From the NCBI GenBank assembly GCA_017882145.1, contig JADGQB010000006.1, positions 1-44,234 of the forward strand: 44,234 nucleotides of DNA. Direction: 5' to 3'. Positions within the stretch are counted from its first letter, which is position 1. Every line of letters starts with the position of its first letter. Under the pieces are notes generated by a model. That model worked only from the letters and a program-made list of their open reading frames with translations, was not told the DNA's origin and made no database searches. This DNA is from Anaerolineales bacterium (GTDB taxonomy: Bacteria; Chloroflexota; Anaerolineae; Anaerolineales; Villigracilaceae). Shown here in pieces: positions 8,146-17,458 of the stretch. Made by a program: the position numbers and the translations under genes.

Positions 8146-8934
8146 ATGACTTACAAACCGGAAGCTGTGAGAAAAGCATACGACGAGATCGCGGAAAAAG
8201 AAGACAAATTCGAGAAGGAATTTTCTCTACGCAACCAGGTCCCCCGGGAATTCATTAAGAAGTATCTCAAGCCATCCGATAATGTTCTGGATGCAGGTGG
8301 CGGATCAGGTATTAATGCAATTATGATGGCCCGAGGTTGCAAAAGAGTTACGCTGGTGGACATCTCACCAAAGATCCTGGAATTGGCGGCAACAAATATT
8401 CAAGAAGCCGGATTGACCGAAAAAATCAACATTATGGAGGGCAATATTGCGGACCTTGGTCAGTTTAGAGAGGCTGAATTCAGCTTCGTAGTTTGTGTTG
8501 GAGGTACATTATCTTATCTTCTGGAAAAAGGGCAGCAAACCATCCAGGAATTAGTGCGAGTGGCGAAGAGAGGCGCCACCCTGATCATAGGTTGTGATTC
8601 CAAATTTGGCTTTGTGAGATGGCTCTTTAATCAATCCGATGCAGAAAACCAACTTGAATCTGCGATAGAGGTGTACGATACAAATGAATACCAGGCCGCA
8701 GAAGGTGTGTTTGCCCGTCTTTACACTGTCAATGAGTTGACAAGACTGTTGGAAGATGCGGGATGTGAGATTATTGAAATCGCTTCAACCCCGACCCTGG
8801 TTGACTCATGGGAGCAAAGTTCGTACCCAAAAGAAAAGCAGCGGAAATTGCTCGATCTGGAATTAAAATTTTGTTGCTTGCCAGAACTGCTTGGAATGGG
8901 GCATCACCTATTTTGTATCGCCCGCAAAATGTAA
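8146..8934 (+). CDS. Class I SAM-dependent methyltransferase
   Basis: 262 residues. Motif I is VLDAGGGSGINAI (D49 to G54 region), followed by the acidic end of strand 2 in VTLVDISPK, motif II INIMEGNIADL, and a post-motif region FSFVVCVGGTLSYLL. This is the Rossmann SAM-binding fold of methyltransferase_11/25 type proteins. The substrate is unknown. I use the ATG at 8146 with TTGGAGGG in front; the frame is open further upstream into the previous gene but that extension is a shadow. It sits 11 nt after the lipocalin-like gene and 100 nt before a second methyltransferase. Confidence 0.9.
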   Translation: MTYKPEAVRKAYDEIAEKEDKFEKEFSLRNQVPREFIKKYLKPSDNVLDAGGGSGINAIMMARGCKRVTLVDISPKILELAATNIQEAGLTEKINIMEGNIADLGQFREAEFSFVVCVGGTLSYLLEKGQQTIQELVRVAKRGATLIIGCDSKFGFVRWLFNQSDAENQLESAIEVYDTNEYQAAEGVFARLYTVNELTRLLEDAGCEIIEIASTPTLVDSWEQSSYPKEKQRKLLDLELKFCCLPELLGMGHHLFCIARKM

Positions 8935-9034
8935 AATGGAATTCTCATGAGCAATGGCATTCGCAACCTGGTTTTTAAGACCAAAACCGAAGGCCGCAAA
9001 AAAAACACACGAGCTGTCCCTGGAGGCTTAATAG

Positions 9035-9778
9035 ATGGATGCAGAAAGGCCGGATGAACCAAACGGATGGAGCGAAGAAACCAGCCACGATTTCATCAAT
9101 TATGGCCGCTATATCGTGCCTGAGCGGGATACCCAAATGCAAATCATTTGCAGCCTGCTCTCAGACCTGGATTCTCCCGGAATCATCCTGGATCTTTGCT
9201 GCGGGGAGGGGCTCCTGGAAGAAATATTAATGGATAAATTCCCGACGATCAGCATCCAGGGGCTGGATGGTTCAGATGAAATGCTGCAGAAAGCCAGTCA
9301 GCGTTTGAGCCGATTTGGGGAAAGGTTTCGAGGCGGGAAATTCGAGCTGTCATCGCCAGCCTGGCGCAAACCCGGTCACCCATTCAACGCGGTGGTCTCA
9401 TCGCTGGCGATCCACCATTTGCTTGGGCCGCAGAAACAAGCCCTTTTTATGGATGTGAAACAGATGCTGAAACCCAATGGTATATTCATAATTGCGGATG
9501 TCATTGAACCGGGTCCGATGGGGAAAGAGCTGGCGGCCGTAACTTTGGATGAAATCGTACGAAAGCGCTCGTTCGAACTTGACGGAAATAGCTCCGCTTT
9601 TGATTTCTTCAAGCGGGAGGGCTGGAATATTTTTCGATATCTCGATCCGGAAGACATCGATAAGCCCTCGCCTTTGTTTGATCAACTAAAGTGGCTTGAA
9701 CAAGCTGGTTTTGTCGAAATCGATGTCCACTGGATACTGGCCGGCCATGCAATTTTCAGCGCACGGAAAGCAAAGTGA
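9035..9778 (+). CDS. Class I SAM-dependent methyltransferase (second copy, different family branch)
   Basis: 247 residues. Motif I is ILDLCCGEGLL (D53 to G58), then IQGLDGSDEML for the ribose-binding acidic residue, FNAVVSSLAIHHL (post-motif I with the HH pair common in methyltransferase_11/12), and MLKPNGIFIIADV. The C-terminal GFVEIDVHWILAGHAIFSARK is typical of small-molecule methyltransferases of UbiE-like shape. The substrate is unknown. The ATG follows TGGAGG. It is only distantly similar to its neighbour at 8146, so they are not a recent duplication. The LysE-type exporter begins 24 nt downstream, suggesting co-transcription. Confidence 0.9.
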   Translation: MDAERPDEPNGWSEETSHDFINYGRYIVPERDTQMQIICSLLSDLDSPGIILDLCCGEGLLEEILMDKFPTISIQGLDGSDEMLQKASQRLSRFGERFRGGKFELSSPAWRKPGHPFNAVVSSLAIHHLLGPQKQALFMDVKQMLKPNGIFIIADVIEPGPMGKELAAVTLDEIVRKRSFELDGNSSAFDFFKREGWNIFRYLDPEDIDKPSPLFDQLKWLEQAGFVEIDVHWILAGHAIFSARKAK

Positions 9779-9802
9779 TCCAGTTTGTAGCAGGACATCC
9801 GA

Positions 9803-10417
9803 ATGGATCTTAATTTCCTGCTCCGGGGTCTGATCATCGGCTTCTCAATTGCCGCGCCGGTTGGGCCGATCGGCATCCTGTGCATCCGGCGTACATTAAA
9901 CGGGGGACGCATTTCCGGCCTGGTATCCGGGCTGGGGGCAGCCACAGCGGATTCGATCTATGGCTGCGTTGCAGGATTCGGGCTGGCTTTCATCTCAAAT
10001 TTCCTGGTCAAGCAGCAAATATGGCTGCATCTCATCGGTGGCGCATTCCTGTGCTATCTGGGGATCAAGACCCTGTTGGCAAAACCTGCAAACCAGGCAG
10101 CCGCAGCCCGGGAAAACGGCTTGTTGGGCGATTATGCTTCAACCTTTTTTCTAACGCTCACGAATCCCATGACGATCATTTCGTTTGCAGCGATCTTTGC
10201 CGGGTTGGGGTTGGCAAGTACACGCGGGAATTACGGATCTGCAGGAATCCTGGTCCTGGGGGTTTTCATGGGTTCAGCCTTATGGTGGCTCGTTCTGAGC
10301 AGTGGGGTTGGCATATTCCGCAAAAAATTCAATACCAACAGCTTGCAATGGGTTAACCGGATTTCAGGCTTAATCATCACCGGTTTTGGTTTGTTTGCAC
10401 TGCTGAGCGCAATATAA
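9803..10417 (+). CDS. LysE/RhtB-family amino acid exporter
   Basis: 204 residues with about six hydrophobic segments. The family signature is at the N-terminus: GLIIGFSIAAPVGPIGILCIRRTLNGG, with PVGP and the following RxxLxxG, then GAATADSIYG and LTNPMTIISFAAIF in the middle. LysE/RhtB proteins export amino acids or similar small solutes from the cytosol by proton exchange. Which solute cannot be told. It lies 24 nt behind a methyltransferase gene, so it could export that enzyme's product, but this is only a guess from position. Confidence 0.9.
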   Translation: MDLNFLLRGLIIGFSIAAPVGPIGILCIRRTLNGGRISGLVSGLGAATADSIYGCVAGFGLAFISNFLVKQQIWLHLIGGAFLCYLGIKTLLAKPANQAAAARENGLLGDYASTFFLTLTNPMTIISFAAIFAGLGLASTRGNYGSAGILVLGVFMGSALWWLVLSSGVGIFRKKFNTNSLQWVNRISGLIITGFGLFALLSAI

Positions 10418-10467
10418 AGCCATACGATAATTTACAATAGTCACACATTACCGTAAGGAGAAATATT

Positions 10468-10932
10468 ATGACCACACTTATAGAATCCAGTTCTAAATTG
10501 CTCTCTGGCGCCCTACCCGGTACATGGGAACTCCTGTCGAGGGTTGATGTGACCGGTTCCGGTGAGCGACGACTAGATCCGGCATTGGGCGACGACCCGA
10601 TAGCGATCCTGATCTATGATCGTTCCGGACACTTTGCCGCACAGTTTATGAAGCGCGATCGGACCACCCCCATTACAGACGCAACCGCCTCGGCAGGCAA
10701 CAATAGCCGGGCACAAGGCGGCTACGATGCGTACTTCGGAACATACTCCGTTGACGATACGCTGGGAACAGTCACGCAGCATCTTGTTGGAGCCCTTTCT
10801 CAAGAAAACGTCGGCGACGTGCTAACCAGAACCATGACGGTTGAAGGCAATAATCTCACGATTCAGCTCCGGACCAACTCTTTTCAAGGTGAACCGATCC
10901 TACGTACCCTAGTATGGAGACGGGTCGGGTAA
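10468..10932 (+). CDS. Lipocalin-like domain protein
   Basis: 154 residues, preceded by AAGGAG. The pattern LPGTWELLSRVDVTGSGER, then ILIYDRSGHFAAQFMKRDR, then GGYDAYFGTYSVDD and ILRTLVWRRV at the end fits the lipocalin-like family (Lipocalin_5), in which a single domain forms a calyx. Proteins of this family often occur next to oxidoreductases and acetone- or polyketide-related genes, but no such neighbour exists here. There is no signal peptide. Function unknown. Confidence 0.78.
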   Translation: MTTLIESSSKLLSGALPGTWELLSRVDVTGSGERRLDPALGDDPIAILIYDRSGHFAAQFMKRDRTTPITDATASAGNNSRAQGGYDAYFGTYSVDDTLGTVTQHLVGALSQENVGDVLTRTMTVEGNNLTIQLRTNSFQGEPILRTLVWRRVG

Positions 10933-11123
10933 GAACCGTTGAAAAAAAGGATATTAGATAAAACATGCTGTAATAAAGGAAATCAGGATATAATTTGAAT
11001 GGATGGAAAGTTGGCATCCACAGCTCGAAAATAAGAATCAGATGAAAGATTCTGAACTGGTCTTTATGATAAGCCTGCCCGCACGTTTCTTCGAGTTTGA
11101 TGGATCTGGAGGAGGAAAATTTC

Positions 11124-12707
11124 ATGACACCCAAACATTCATTCGTTCAATCGAAATTCTATTCACTAATCATCGTATTGGTCATTTCCAGCCTGCTTTT
11201 GGCTGGCTGCGGCCTGGTGCCTACAGCGGCTCCCACGCCTGATCTGTCCGCCTCTGTCCCGAGCCCCACACCCCAGGTAGTGCTGGATACACCGGCAGCT
11301 ACAGTCCCGGCCGGTCCCGCCGCTACCCAGGTACCAGTGGCTACTGCGACTGCCGTTCCCCCTACGGCTGTCGTGGCTACGGCCCAGGTAGTTTTGCCGA
11401 CATTAACACCCCTCGTTGTCAATCCAACGCTCCAGCCGGCGGTGGTCAATACGCTACCGGGAGCAAGCATTGTCTTCACTCCCGGGACAACCGCGGCGGT
11501 GGTGCTGGGTACGACACAGCCGGGACAGGTTTTGACCTATACCCTGGACGCATCCCAGGGCCAACCCTTGATCCTGATCATGGATGCCCCTAAAAATGAC
11601 GTAACCCTGGGGGTTTTCGAGCAGAACGGCAACGTGTTGCTTAACCCGGCCAACCGCTGGACGAACTGGCAGGGAATACTGCCTGCAACCGAACGCTACA
11701 CCATCCAGGTGACAGGCGGCGCGACGGTTGAGAACTTCAACCTGACCGTCAAGATCGCACAGGTGGTTAATTTTGCCTCCGGTACCAGCTCGAGCACTCT
11801 GAACGGCACAACCGTTTTAGGATACCTGTTTGATTATGCGCTAACCTGCTCAGGCGGCCAAACCATGACCGCCAGCCTGAACGTACCCTCCACAACGGCT
11901 TATCTGGATATCTTCGGGATCGTTTCCGGGACGCTCCTGGCCGATGCTGCCCGGGCCAACAACTGGACCGGCGTGCTGCCACAAACACAGCAATACGTGG
12001 TGGAGGTTGTTCCAATCAATGGCATGGTGATCAATTACAGCCTGACGCTTTCCTGCACCGGCACTGCGGTGAACAATGCGAATACTACCTCCACGGTAGG
12101 CAGCATTACCATCGCCCCCGGATCGACTGCGGCGGTCAGGCATGGCACGGTCGCACCCGGGCAGGTGGTGACCTACACCCTGCAAGGCAACCAGTACCAA
12201 CCGCTGGTCCTGAACATCGGGACCGTTGGTTCCAGCAAGAACGATGTGTATCTGGGAGTGCTCTATCCGGATGGGAGTACGTTTGTAAGCCCTTCCAAAA
12301 AATATTTGAACTTTCAATGGCGGCTGCCCGTGACCGGGATGTACACGATCCAGGTCTTCGGCGGTGCCACGACCGAGAGTTATGAACTGACGGTCAAACT
12401 GCCCAAGATTGTGTATTTTGCCGAAGGCACCAGCTCGATCACAATCAAGAGTGCAACGGAGCAAGGTTTCGTTGTTTCCTACGCGCTTTACGGCAATTTC
12501 GGACAGACCATGAATGTGAGCCTGAACGTTTCGTCCGATGTAGCATATCTCGACGTTTTCGGGCTGGAATCCGGTGGGCTGTTGAGCTACACGGATAAAG
12601 CCAGCTCGTGGAAAGGCGTCCTGCCGCAAACGGAGCAGATTATTGTCGAGGTCATTCCAAGAGGCGGGCAGATTGTACAATATTCGGTGACGATCTCGAT
12701 GCATTAG
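11124..12707 (+). CDS. Lipoprotein with four PPC-like beta-sandwich modules from an internal duplication
   Basis: 527 residues. A signal peptide ends in LLLAGC, so Cys29 would be lipidated and the protein anchored outside. A Pro/Thr/Ala-rich linker covers about 31-115. Then four modules of about 100 residues start near 119, 216, 330 and 431. They alternate A-B-A-B: modules 1 and 3 share PGQVxTYTL, KNDVxLGV and YTIQVxGGAT; modules 2 and 4 share FAxGTSS, SLNVxS, AYLDxFG and GVLPQTxQ. This is a duplication of a two-module unit with a DNA period of about 640 bp. The fold resembles bacterial pre-peptidase C-terminal domains, often adhesive or stabilising. No enzymatic domain is present. I chose ATG 11124 because GGAGGAGG precedes it and it gives a proper signal peptide. 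A strong terminator follows. Confidence 0.85.
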   Translation: MTPKHSFVQSKFYSLIIVLVISSLLLAGCGLVPTAAPTPDLSASVPSPTPQVVLDTPAATVPAGPAATQVPVATATAVPPTAVVATAQVVLPTLTPLVVNPTLQPAVVNTLPGASIVFTPGTTAAVVLGTTQPGQVLTYTLDASQGQPLILIMDAPKNDVTLGVFEQNGNVLLNPANRWTNWQGILPATERYTIQVTGGATVENFNLTVKIAQVVNFASGTSSSTLNGTTVLGYLFDYALTCSGGQTMTASLNVPSTTAYLDIFGIVSGTLLADAARANNWTGVLPQTQQYVVEVVPINGMVINYSLTLSCTGTAVNNANTTSTVGSITIAPGSTAAVRHGTVAPGQVVTYTLQGNQYQPLVLNIGTVGSSKNDVYLGVLYPDGSTFVSPSKKYLNFQWRLPVTGMYTIQVFGGATTESYELTVKLPKIVYFAEGTSSITIKSATEQGFVVSYALYGNFGQTMNVSLNVSSDVAYLDVFGLESGGLLSYTDKASSWKGVLPQTEQIIVEVIPRGGQIVQYSVTISMH

Positions 12708-12716
12708 GATTAGTTC

Positions 12717-12759
12717 AAAAGGATAAGTCGGGATAAATTATCCTGACTTATCCTTTTTT
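12717..12759 (+). terminator. Intrinsic terminator of the PPC-like lipoprotein gene
   Basis: AAAAGGATAAGTC pairs with GACTTATCCTTTT, extended inwards by GGATAA/TTATCC, making an almost 20-bp stem with a minimal loop and ending in T6. It starts 9 nt after the stop codon. Confidence 0.9.
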
Positions 12760-13134
12760 AGGGGCAACATAATGAATCTCACACACTGTGATGTTCCAAT
12801 TAGGGTGGAAAAACACACAATTTTTGGCAAGTGTTGTCTAATTCCTTTAAAATAATTGGGGATTTTTACGGATATTTTCTAATTTTTCCCTAAGCTTCTC
12901 TTAACCGATTCGTAAGAATAAGACTACATAATTCAGACATATTTTGTCATATTAATACCGCGTCTGGTTGACCATCGCATCATTTACCCCATCCAGATGC
13001 ATTCAACTACCGACGGGCAAACCTGACAGGTTTTCAGTGTTGTTTGGTTATGTTCTCTCAAGGCCTCCTCGGAGGTCAACTAATACAGTTTTAGTTGGGA
13101 GACAGGTATCTGTTTTCCAAGAAGGAGAGGTAGT
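12760..13134. promoter_or_regulatory. Long leader of the exported beta-propeller gene
   Basis: No coding frame. The first 180 bp are AT-rich. The last 120 bp contain a series of small inverted repeats: AAACCT/AGGTTT (about 13020-13035), GGCCTCC/GGAGGTC (about 13061-13076) and AACTAA/TTAGTT (about 13078-13098). Then AAGAAGGAGAGG provides the ribosome binding site. I cannot pick a convincing -35/-10 pair. It may be a structured 5' UTR, but no known riboswitch consensus fits. Confidence 0.4.
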
Positions 13135-14232
13135 ATGAAACGTTTTACTTATCCGTTGGGAGCTTTTCTATCGGTACTCCTTCTGGCATTAACACCGGTA
13201 ACGGCGAACGCCAGCAGCTCCTTTCTCGGTCAGTTCAATACGCTAAGCGTGGTAGCTTCAACCGTACCAGCCAATGGTGACATCAATCCTTATGGGATTA
13301 TGGTGGTTCCCCGGACCGTCGGAAACCTCATCAAAGGCAATGTTTTGATCAGCAATTTCAATAACAGCAGCAACCTGCAGGGAACTGGGACAACAATCGT
13401 TGAAGTATCCCCTAAAGGCGTAATGACAGTTTTTGCCAATCTCAAAAGCAGCAGCCTGCCGGGTGCTTGCCCGGGTGGTGTTGGCTTGACCACAGCTCTG
13501 AGTGTACTTCGATCCGGCTGGGTGATTGTCGGCAGCCTTCCAACCAACGATGGCACGGCAGCGACCGCCAAAGCTGGCTGTCTAATTGTTTTAAATAGCA
13601 AAGGGAAAGCGGTGGAGACTATTTCAGGCAATGGGATAAATGGCCCATGGGATATGACACTTGTGGATGGTGGTTCCAGCGCCACTCTGTTTGTCACCAA
13701 CGTATTAAACGGTACTGTTGCAGCCAGCCCGAAGGTAGTTTACAAGGGCACGGTCTTGCGAATCAACCTCTCAATACCGGATGGAGATAAGCCTAGAGTA
13801 ATGTCCAGGAAGGTTATTGGCTCCGGATTCCAGGAGCGCACCGATCCGGCTGCATTGGTAATCGGCCCAACCGGCCTGGGTCTCGGCTCGGATGGGACAC
13901 TATATGTGGCGGACACTCTGCCGAATCGTATCGTTGCCATCCCGCACGCACTGACCCGCAATTCAGATGCAGGCACTGGTAAAACGGTGTCGAGTAACGG
14001 TGCTTTAAATGGTCCACTAGGCTTGACAATCGCTCCCAACGGAAACATCCTGGCAGCTAATGCCGCAGACGGAAACCTGGTCGAGATCACGCCTGCCGGC
14101 GTTCAGATCGCCACAAAAACGATTGAGCCCGGCGGAGCGGGTACACTCTTCGGCCTGGCAATTGTCCCGCAAGGAAGGGGCGTTTATTTCGTTGATGACG
14201 GAACCAACCAATTAGGCCTGCTTAGCAAATAA
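13135..14232 (+). CDS. Exported NHL/SMP-30-like beta-propeller protein
   Basis: 365 residues. A Sec signal peptide (MKRFTYPLGAF then a leucine-rich core, cleavage near TANAS at about 27) has no lipobox cysteine, so the protein is secreted. The mature part is a run of beta-propeller blades with NHL-like turns: GPTGLGLGSDGTLYVADT, NGPLGLTIAPNGNILAAN, and GTLFGLAIVPQGRGVYFVDDGTNQLGLL. These repeats resemble SMP-30/gluconolactonase-like propellers without evident metal ligands. The start follows AAGGAGAGG. Neighbours on both sides are also exported, but in separate transcripts. Function unknown; it may bind surface sugars or proteins. Confidence 0.82.
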   Translation: MKRFTYPLGAFLSVLLLALTPVTANASSSFLGQFNTLSVVASTVPANGDINPYGIMVVPRTVGNLIKGNVLISNFNNSSNLQGTGTTIVEVSPKGVMTVFANLKSSSLPGACPGGVGLTTALSVLRSGWVIVGSLPTNDGTAATAKAGCLIVLNSKGKAVETISGNGINGPWDMTLVDGGSSATLFVTNVLNGTVAASPKVVYKGTVLRINLSIPDGDKPRVMSRKVIGSGFQERTDPAALVIGPTGLGLGSDGTLYVADTLPNRIVAIPHALTRNSDAGTGKTVSSNGALNGPLGLTIAPNGNILAANAADGNLVEITPAGVQIATKTIEPGGAGTLFGLAIVPQGRGVYFVDDGTNQLGLLSK

Positions 14233-14290
14233 AAAACCAGCCCCAATCGAGAAAACCTGACTAGAACCCCGCCTGGATCCAAAGAATGGC

Positions 14291-14342
14291 GGAACCCGCT
14301 GCCAAGCACTGGAAAAGTGTAGGAAGCGGGTTCCCGTTTTTT
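14291..14342 (+). terminator. Intrinsic terminator of the beta-propeller gene
   Basis: GGAACCCGC pairs with GCGGGTTCC (9 bp); an inner CACT/AGTG stem sits in the loop; CG then T6 follows. It terminates rightward transcription before the convergent gene that ends at 14470. Confidence 0.85.
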
Positions 14343-14469
14343 GGATGTTATGAAATGAGCAATTTTGCTTTATGCCATTGGCAGATATAGATCTTTCCGG
14401 AAGCAACGCCGGTTGCGAAAACGTATCAAGCCTTATTGCCAAAAAGTTAGAGGATTGGCTGAACATCTA

Positions 14470-16077
14470 TCAGGAGCCAGTCACCCAAATGAAATTATCG
14501 GGGGCAGATGATGAAAGTGTGCCGACCTGGACGGGGTTGCCTTTGGCAAGCTCCAGGAAATACAGTTGAAGGGTGGTGTTTTGATCAATGAGATCATGGT
14601 AGGTAAAGAACAGGCCGGAGGAATCTTGCCGCCAGATGATCGGCCCGATGCCTTGAGGATCCAGGCCGGCGGGCAGGTCCACCGTGCGGATCAGAGAGCC
14701 ATCGTCAGAATAGACCTGCAGGTTGGCAGCGATGGCGATCCATTTCAGACGGTCGGGGGAGACAGAAATCTGATCGGCCTGGACACCGGCGGGAATAAGT
14801 TTCCCTTCTGAAGTTAAATACTGGATCGCCTGGTTGTCATGATCGTTGACGAGAAACAAATGCTCCGGGATATGTCCAAGAGGAAAAAACTGTGAAGGAT
14901 TACAGCAGCCCCAGGGACCGAGCGAATTTACCCGGACCTGCTTCAAGCTGGTGGTGTTCACAAGAAATATCCCAGTCGAGAAATCAGTGCTGGTATACGC
15001 CCACGGCCAGGTTGGCGTGTTGGCGTTCAGAACCACCCAATTCCCGTATGGGATGTAAGCATATTGACTGTATGAACCCTGCCAAATCTCTGATGTTTTA
15101 CCTGTATTAACATCGACCAGTTTCAAGTCATACGATCCGGGACCGTTGGCTCCATTGGAATCAACGTAAGTGGTATCGTCCAGCCAATCGCTGGAAGTGA
15201 CAATCTGAGGGGTGCCATTGGATAGCTGATTTATCGTAGCTCCGTCCACCAAAGTGGCGTAAACATTGAATTGCATGCCCTCGCCGACCGAATAAGAACT
15301 GCCATCCAGGATCCACTTCCCATCCGGGGACCAGGAAATCCATTGGACTTCCTCCGGACCGGAGCTCAGGCGCTTGATTGAGCCGGTTTCGGAATCGTAA
15401 AGATAGAGGTCGGATGAAAGCCCATCCATTTGCCCGGCGAAAGCCAGGTATCGACCATCCGGGGACCAGTCCAGAGACTGGGTGATGCCGAGGATGAAGG
15501 CATTCCTTAACGTGTCTGCAGTCAAATCCGGTTGGCTCAACTGTCCGGCGGCCTTGGTGAAAATGTCCGGATAATCCTTTGACAATAACGGCGTGACCAC
15601 CTGCACTGTACCATCCGGCACTCTCATCAGGTTGAGGGTCAGATCGGTGGCATCCGGCCCGGCTGCCCCAAAAGCCGTTCCGGCGGATCCGGTGTAATAG
15701 GCCAGCCATTTTCCGTCGGGCGAAAGCGTATTGGATAACGGCAGCGAATTGGCAGAAGCGTCATAATTGGCAGGAAAGAAGGTGCTGGACTGCCCCTGTC
15801 CGTCCGCATCCAGGAGCGTGAGGACGGAGCGGCTGCCAGACTGGTCCCGGTAAGCCAGGTAGGGGCCGCTGGTGTGCAAAGATTGGCGCGGCTTAGCGGG
15901 TGTGGATGAAACCGGCGCTGGGGTAGGCGGGGTGACGGTTGAGGCTGGAACAGAGCTAGGGGAAAGGGTGTTGTTGACCGTAGGCGGCACTTGAGTGGCA
16001 AGGCTGCCTGGTATCGTGCAGCCGAAAAGAAGGATGAAAACGATCAAGGATAATGCGGAGAGCTTATTAAGTTTCAT
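14470..16077 (-). CDS. Lipoprotein with TolB-like WD40/PD40 beta-propeller
   Basis: 535 residues. The signal peptide ends LLFGC with Cys20 as the lipidation site, followed by a Thr/Pro/Ser-rich linker (about 25-70). The propeller has recognisable PD40 blades: NTLSPDGKWLAYYT, LDWSPDGRYLAFAG, ISWSPDGKWILDG and weaker later blades. This is the fold of TolB and of the N-terminal domain of prolyl oligopeptidases, but no peptidase domain follows, so it is probably a binding protein on the cell surface. AAGGAA precedes the ATG. The aminotransferase gene ends 31 nt upstream on the same strand, so it may be the second gene of that transcript. Confidence 0.85.
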   Translation of the reverse strand: MKLNKLSALSLIVFILLFGCTIPGSLATQVPPTVNNTLSPSSVPASTVTPPTPAPVSSTPAKPRQSLHTSGPYLAYRDQSGSRSVLTLLDADGQGQSSTFFPANYDASANSLPLSNTLSPDGKWLAYYTGSAGTAFGAAGPDATDLTLNLMRVPDGTVQVVTPLLSKDYPDIFTKAAGQLSQPDLTADTLRNAFILGITQSLDWSPDGRYLAFAGQMDGLSSDLYLYDSETGSIKRLSSGPEEVQWISWSPDGKWILDGSSYSVGEGMQFNVYATLVDGATINQLSNGTPQIVTSSDWLDDTTYVDSNGANGPGSYDLKLVDVNTGKTSEIWQGSYSQYAYIPYGNWVVLNANTPTWPWAYTSTDFSTGIFLVNTTSLKQVRVNSLGPWGCCNPSQFFPLGHIPEHLFLVNDHDNQAIQYLTSEGKLIPAGVQADQISVSPDRLKWIAIAANLQVYSDDGSLIRTVDLPAGLDPQGIGPIIWRQDSSGLFFTYHDLIDQNTTLQLYFLELAKGNPVQVGTLSSSAPDNFIWVTGS

Positions 16078-16108
16078 GTCTTGTTCCTTCGCCCTTTATA
16101 GGCCCTTC

Positions 16109-17458
16109 TTATTTCACTGCCTTGTCGGTTTCTTCCAAAGCCTGGTCGAGTACTGCAAAGCCTTCCTGCAACTGCTCTGTGGTGATAGGCAGAGGCGGGA
16201 TGATCAGCACGGTGTGCCAGTGAGTATAAACATATAAACCATGCTCCAGGCAGGTTTTGCGAAAAGCGGCCATCTCCGGGCTGGAGCCGTTCCAGGGCGC
16301 CAGCGGCTCTTTCGTTTTCCTGTCCTTGACCAGCTCGAGGATCCCGAACAGGCCGATCGAGCGCACATCGCCAACGGAGGGGTGCGTCTCGCCCAGATCT
16401 TTCAGGAGGCGGTTCAGAACCGGACCCAGCTCGGCGGCATGTTCGACCAGTTTATCTGCACGCATGACATTTATATTAGCAACTGCGGCTGCCAGAGAAA
16501 CCGGGTGGGAGGTGTAGGTTAAGCCCGACTCGAAGGTGCGCTGGTCGAAAGCCGCTGCGATCTCGGGCTTCATTGCCACGGCTCCCAGCGGGGCATAAGC
16601 TGAGGTCAGACCTTTGGCCATGGTCATGATATCCGGGATGACGCCCCAGTTATCGACTGCAAACCACTTACCCGTGCGGCCAAAGCCGCTCATCACTTCG
16701 TCGGTTACCATAACGATCCCGTAGCGGTCACACAGCTTGCGAACACCCTGCAAGTACCCCTCCGGCGGGACAATGATCCCATTTGTGCCGGTGACCGATT
16801 CGATCAGGATAGCCGCGATCGTCTCCGGACCCTCGAAGCGGATGATCTCTTCGAGATGGTTAAGATAATCCTGGCAGAATTCCGCTTCGGAGATATCCGG
16901 GGTGGTGCGGTGGAAAGTGGAACGATAGCGGTACGGGTCCAGGAAGTGTACAACGCCCGGCATCAGTCCCGGCTCCCAGGCCACCCGGCGCGGGTCGCCG
17001 GTCAGCGCCATCGCCCCGGCGCTGGCGCCATGATAGGAGCGGTAGCGGCTGAGCACCTTGAAACGGCCAGTGTAGCCGCGCGCCAGTTTGATGGCATTCT
17101 CATTGGCATCCGCCCCGCCCAGTGTGAACAGGACCTTGGTCAATTTTCCGCCCGGTGAAACCTGCGCCACAAGTTGGCTCGCAACCGCCCGGACTTTGGT
17201 GGCCATGCCGGGCGCGGCATAAGGAAGTTCACGCGCCTGCGCCACCATGGCTTCAATGACGCGTTCATCGCCGTGCCCGATGTTGACACACATGGTCATC
17301 GAGTTGAAATCCAGGTAGCGTTTGCCGGAGGTATCCCAGAAGAAGACGCCTTTGGCAGATTTTATCGGGATGGGGGCTACTTTTGCCTGTGCCGACCAGG
17401 TCCAGAAGACGTGTTCTTTGGAAAGCGGGAGGATTTCATCGTCGGGAAGATCAAACAT
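16109..17458 (-). CDS. Class III PLP-dependent aminotransferase (omega-aminotransferase type)
   Basis: 449 residues, typical length. Landmarks are GGADANENAIKLAR at 114-127, the YHGAS loop at 142-146, D253-E254 in VTDEVMSGFGRTGKW, and the PLP Schiff-base lysine K282 in MAKGLTSAYAPLGA. A glycine/serine-rich SGLTYTSHP follows. Enzymes of this group transfer the terminal amino group of compounds such as beta-alanine, GABA, taurine or putrescine to pyruvate or 2-oxoglutarate. The sequence style is near the taurine/beta-alanine group, but the substrate cannot be assigned without alignment. It is transcribed divergently from the MFS operon with 281 bp between them. CGAGG precedes the ATG. Confidence 0.9.
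   Translation of the reverse strand: MFDLPDDEILPLSKEHVFWTWSAQAKVAPIPIKSAKGVFFWDTSGKRYLDFNSMTMCVNIGHGDERVIEAMVAQARELPYAAPGMATKVRAVASQLVAQVSPGGKLTKVLFTLGGADANENAIKLARGYTGRFKVLSRYRSYHGASAGAMALTGDPRRVAWEPGLMPGVVHFLDPYRYRSTFHRTTPDISEAEFCQDYLNHLEEIIRFEGPETIAAILIESVTGTNGIIVPPEGYLQGVRKLCDRYGIVMVTDEVMSGFGRTGKWFAVDNWGVIPDIMTMAKGLTSAYAPLGAVAMKPEIAAAFDQRTFESGLTYTSHPVSLAAAVANINVMRADKLVEHAAELGPVLNRLLKDLGETHPSVGDVRSIGLFGILELVKDRKTKEPLAPWNGSSPEMAAFRKTCLEHGLYVYTHWHTVLIIPPLPITTEQLQEGFAVLDQALEETDKAVK

Noticed and set aside
8947-9057. 36-codon frame between the two methyltransferase genes
   Set aside because: No ribosome binding site, no family match, and it runs into the start of the next gene; probably spacer.
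13010-13060. c-di-GMP-I riboswitch (GGGCAAACC matches the conserved start)
   Set aside because: The GNRA tetraloop hairpin, the ACGCAAAGCC segment and the closing helix are all missing downstream, so nine matching bases are not enough.
14372-14569. 65-codon plus-strand frame overlapping the end of the TolB-like gene
   Set aside because: No binding site, and its second half is antisense to a well supported gene.
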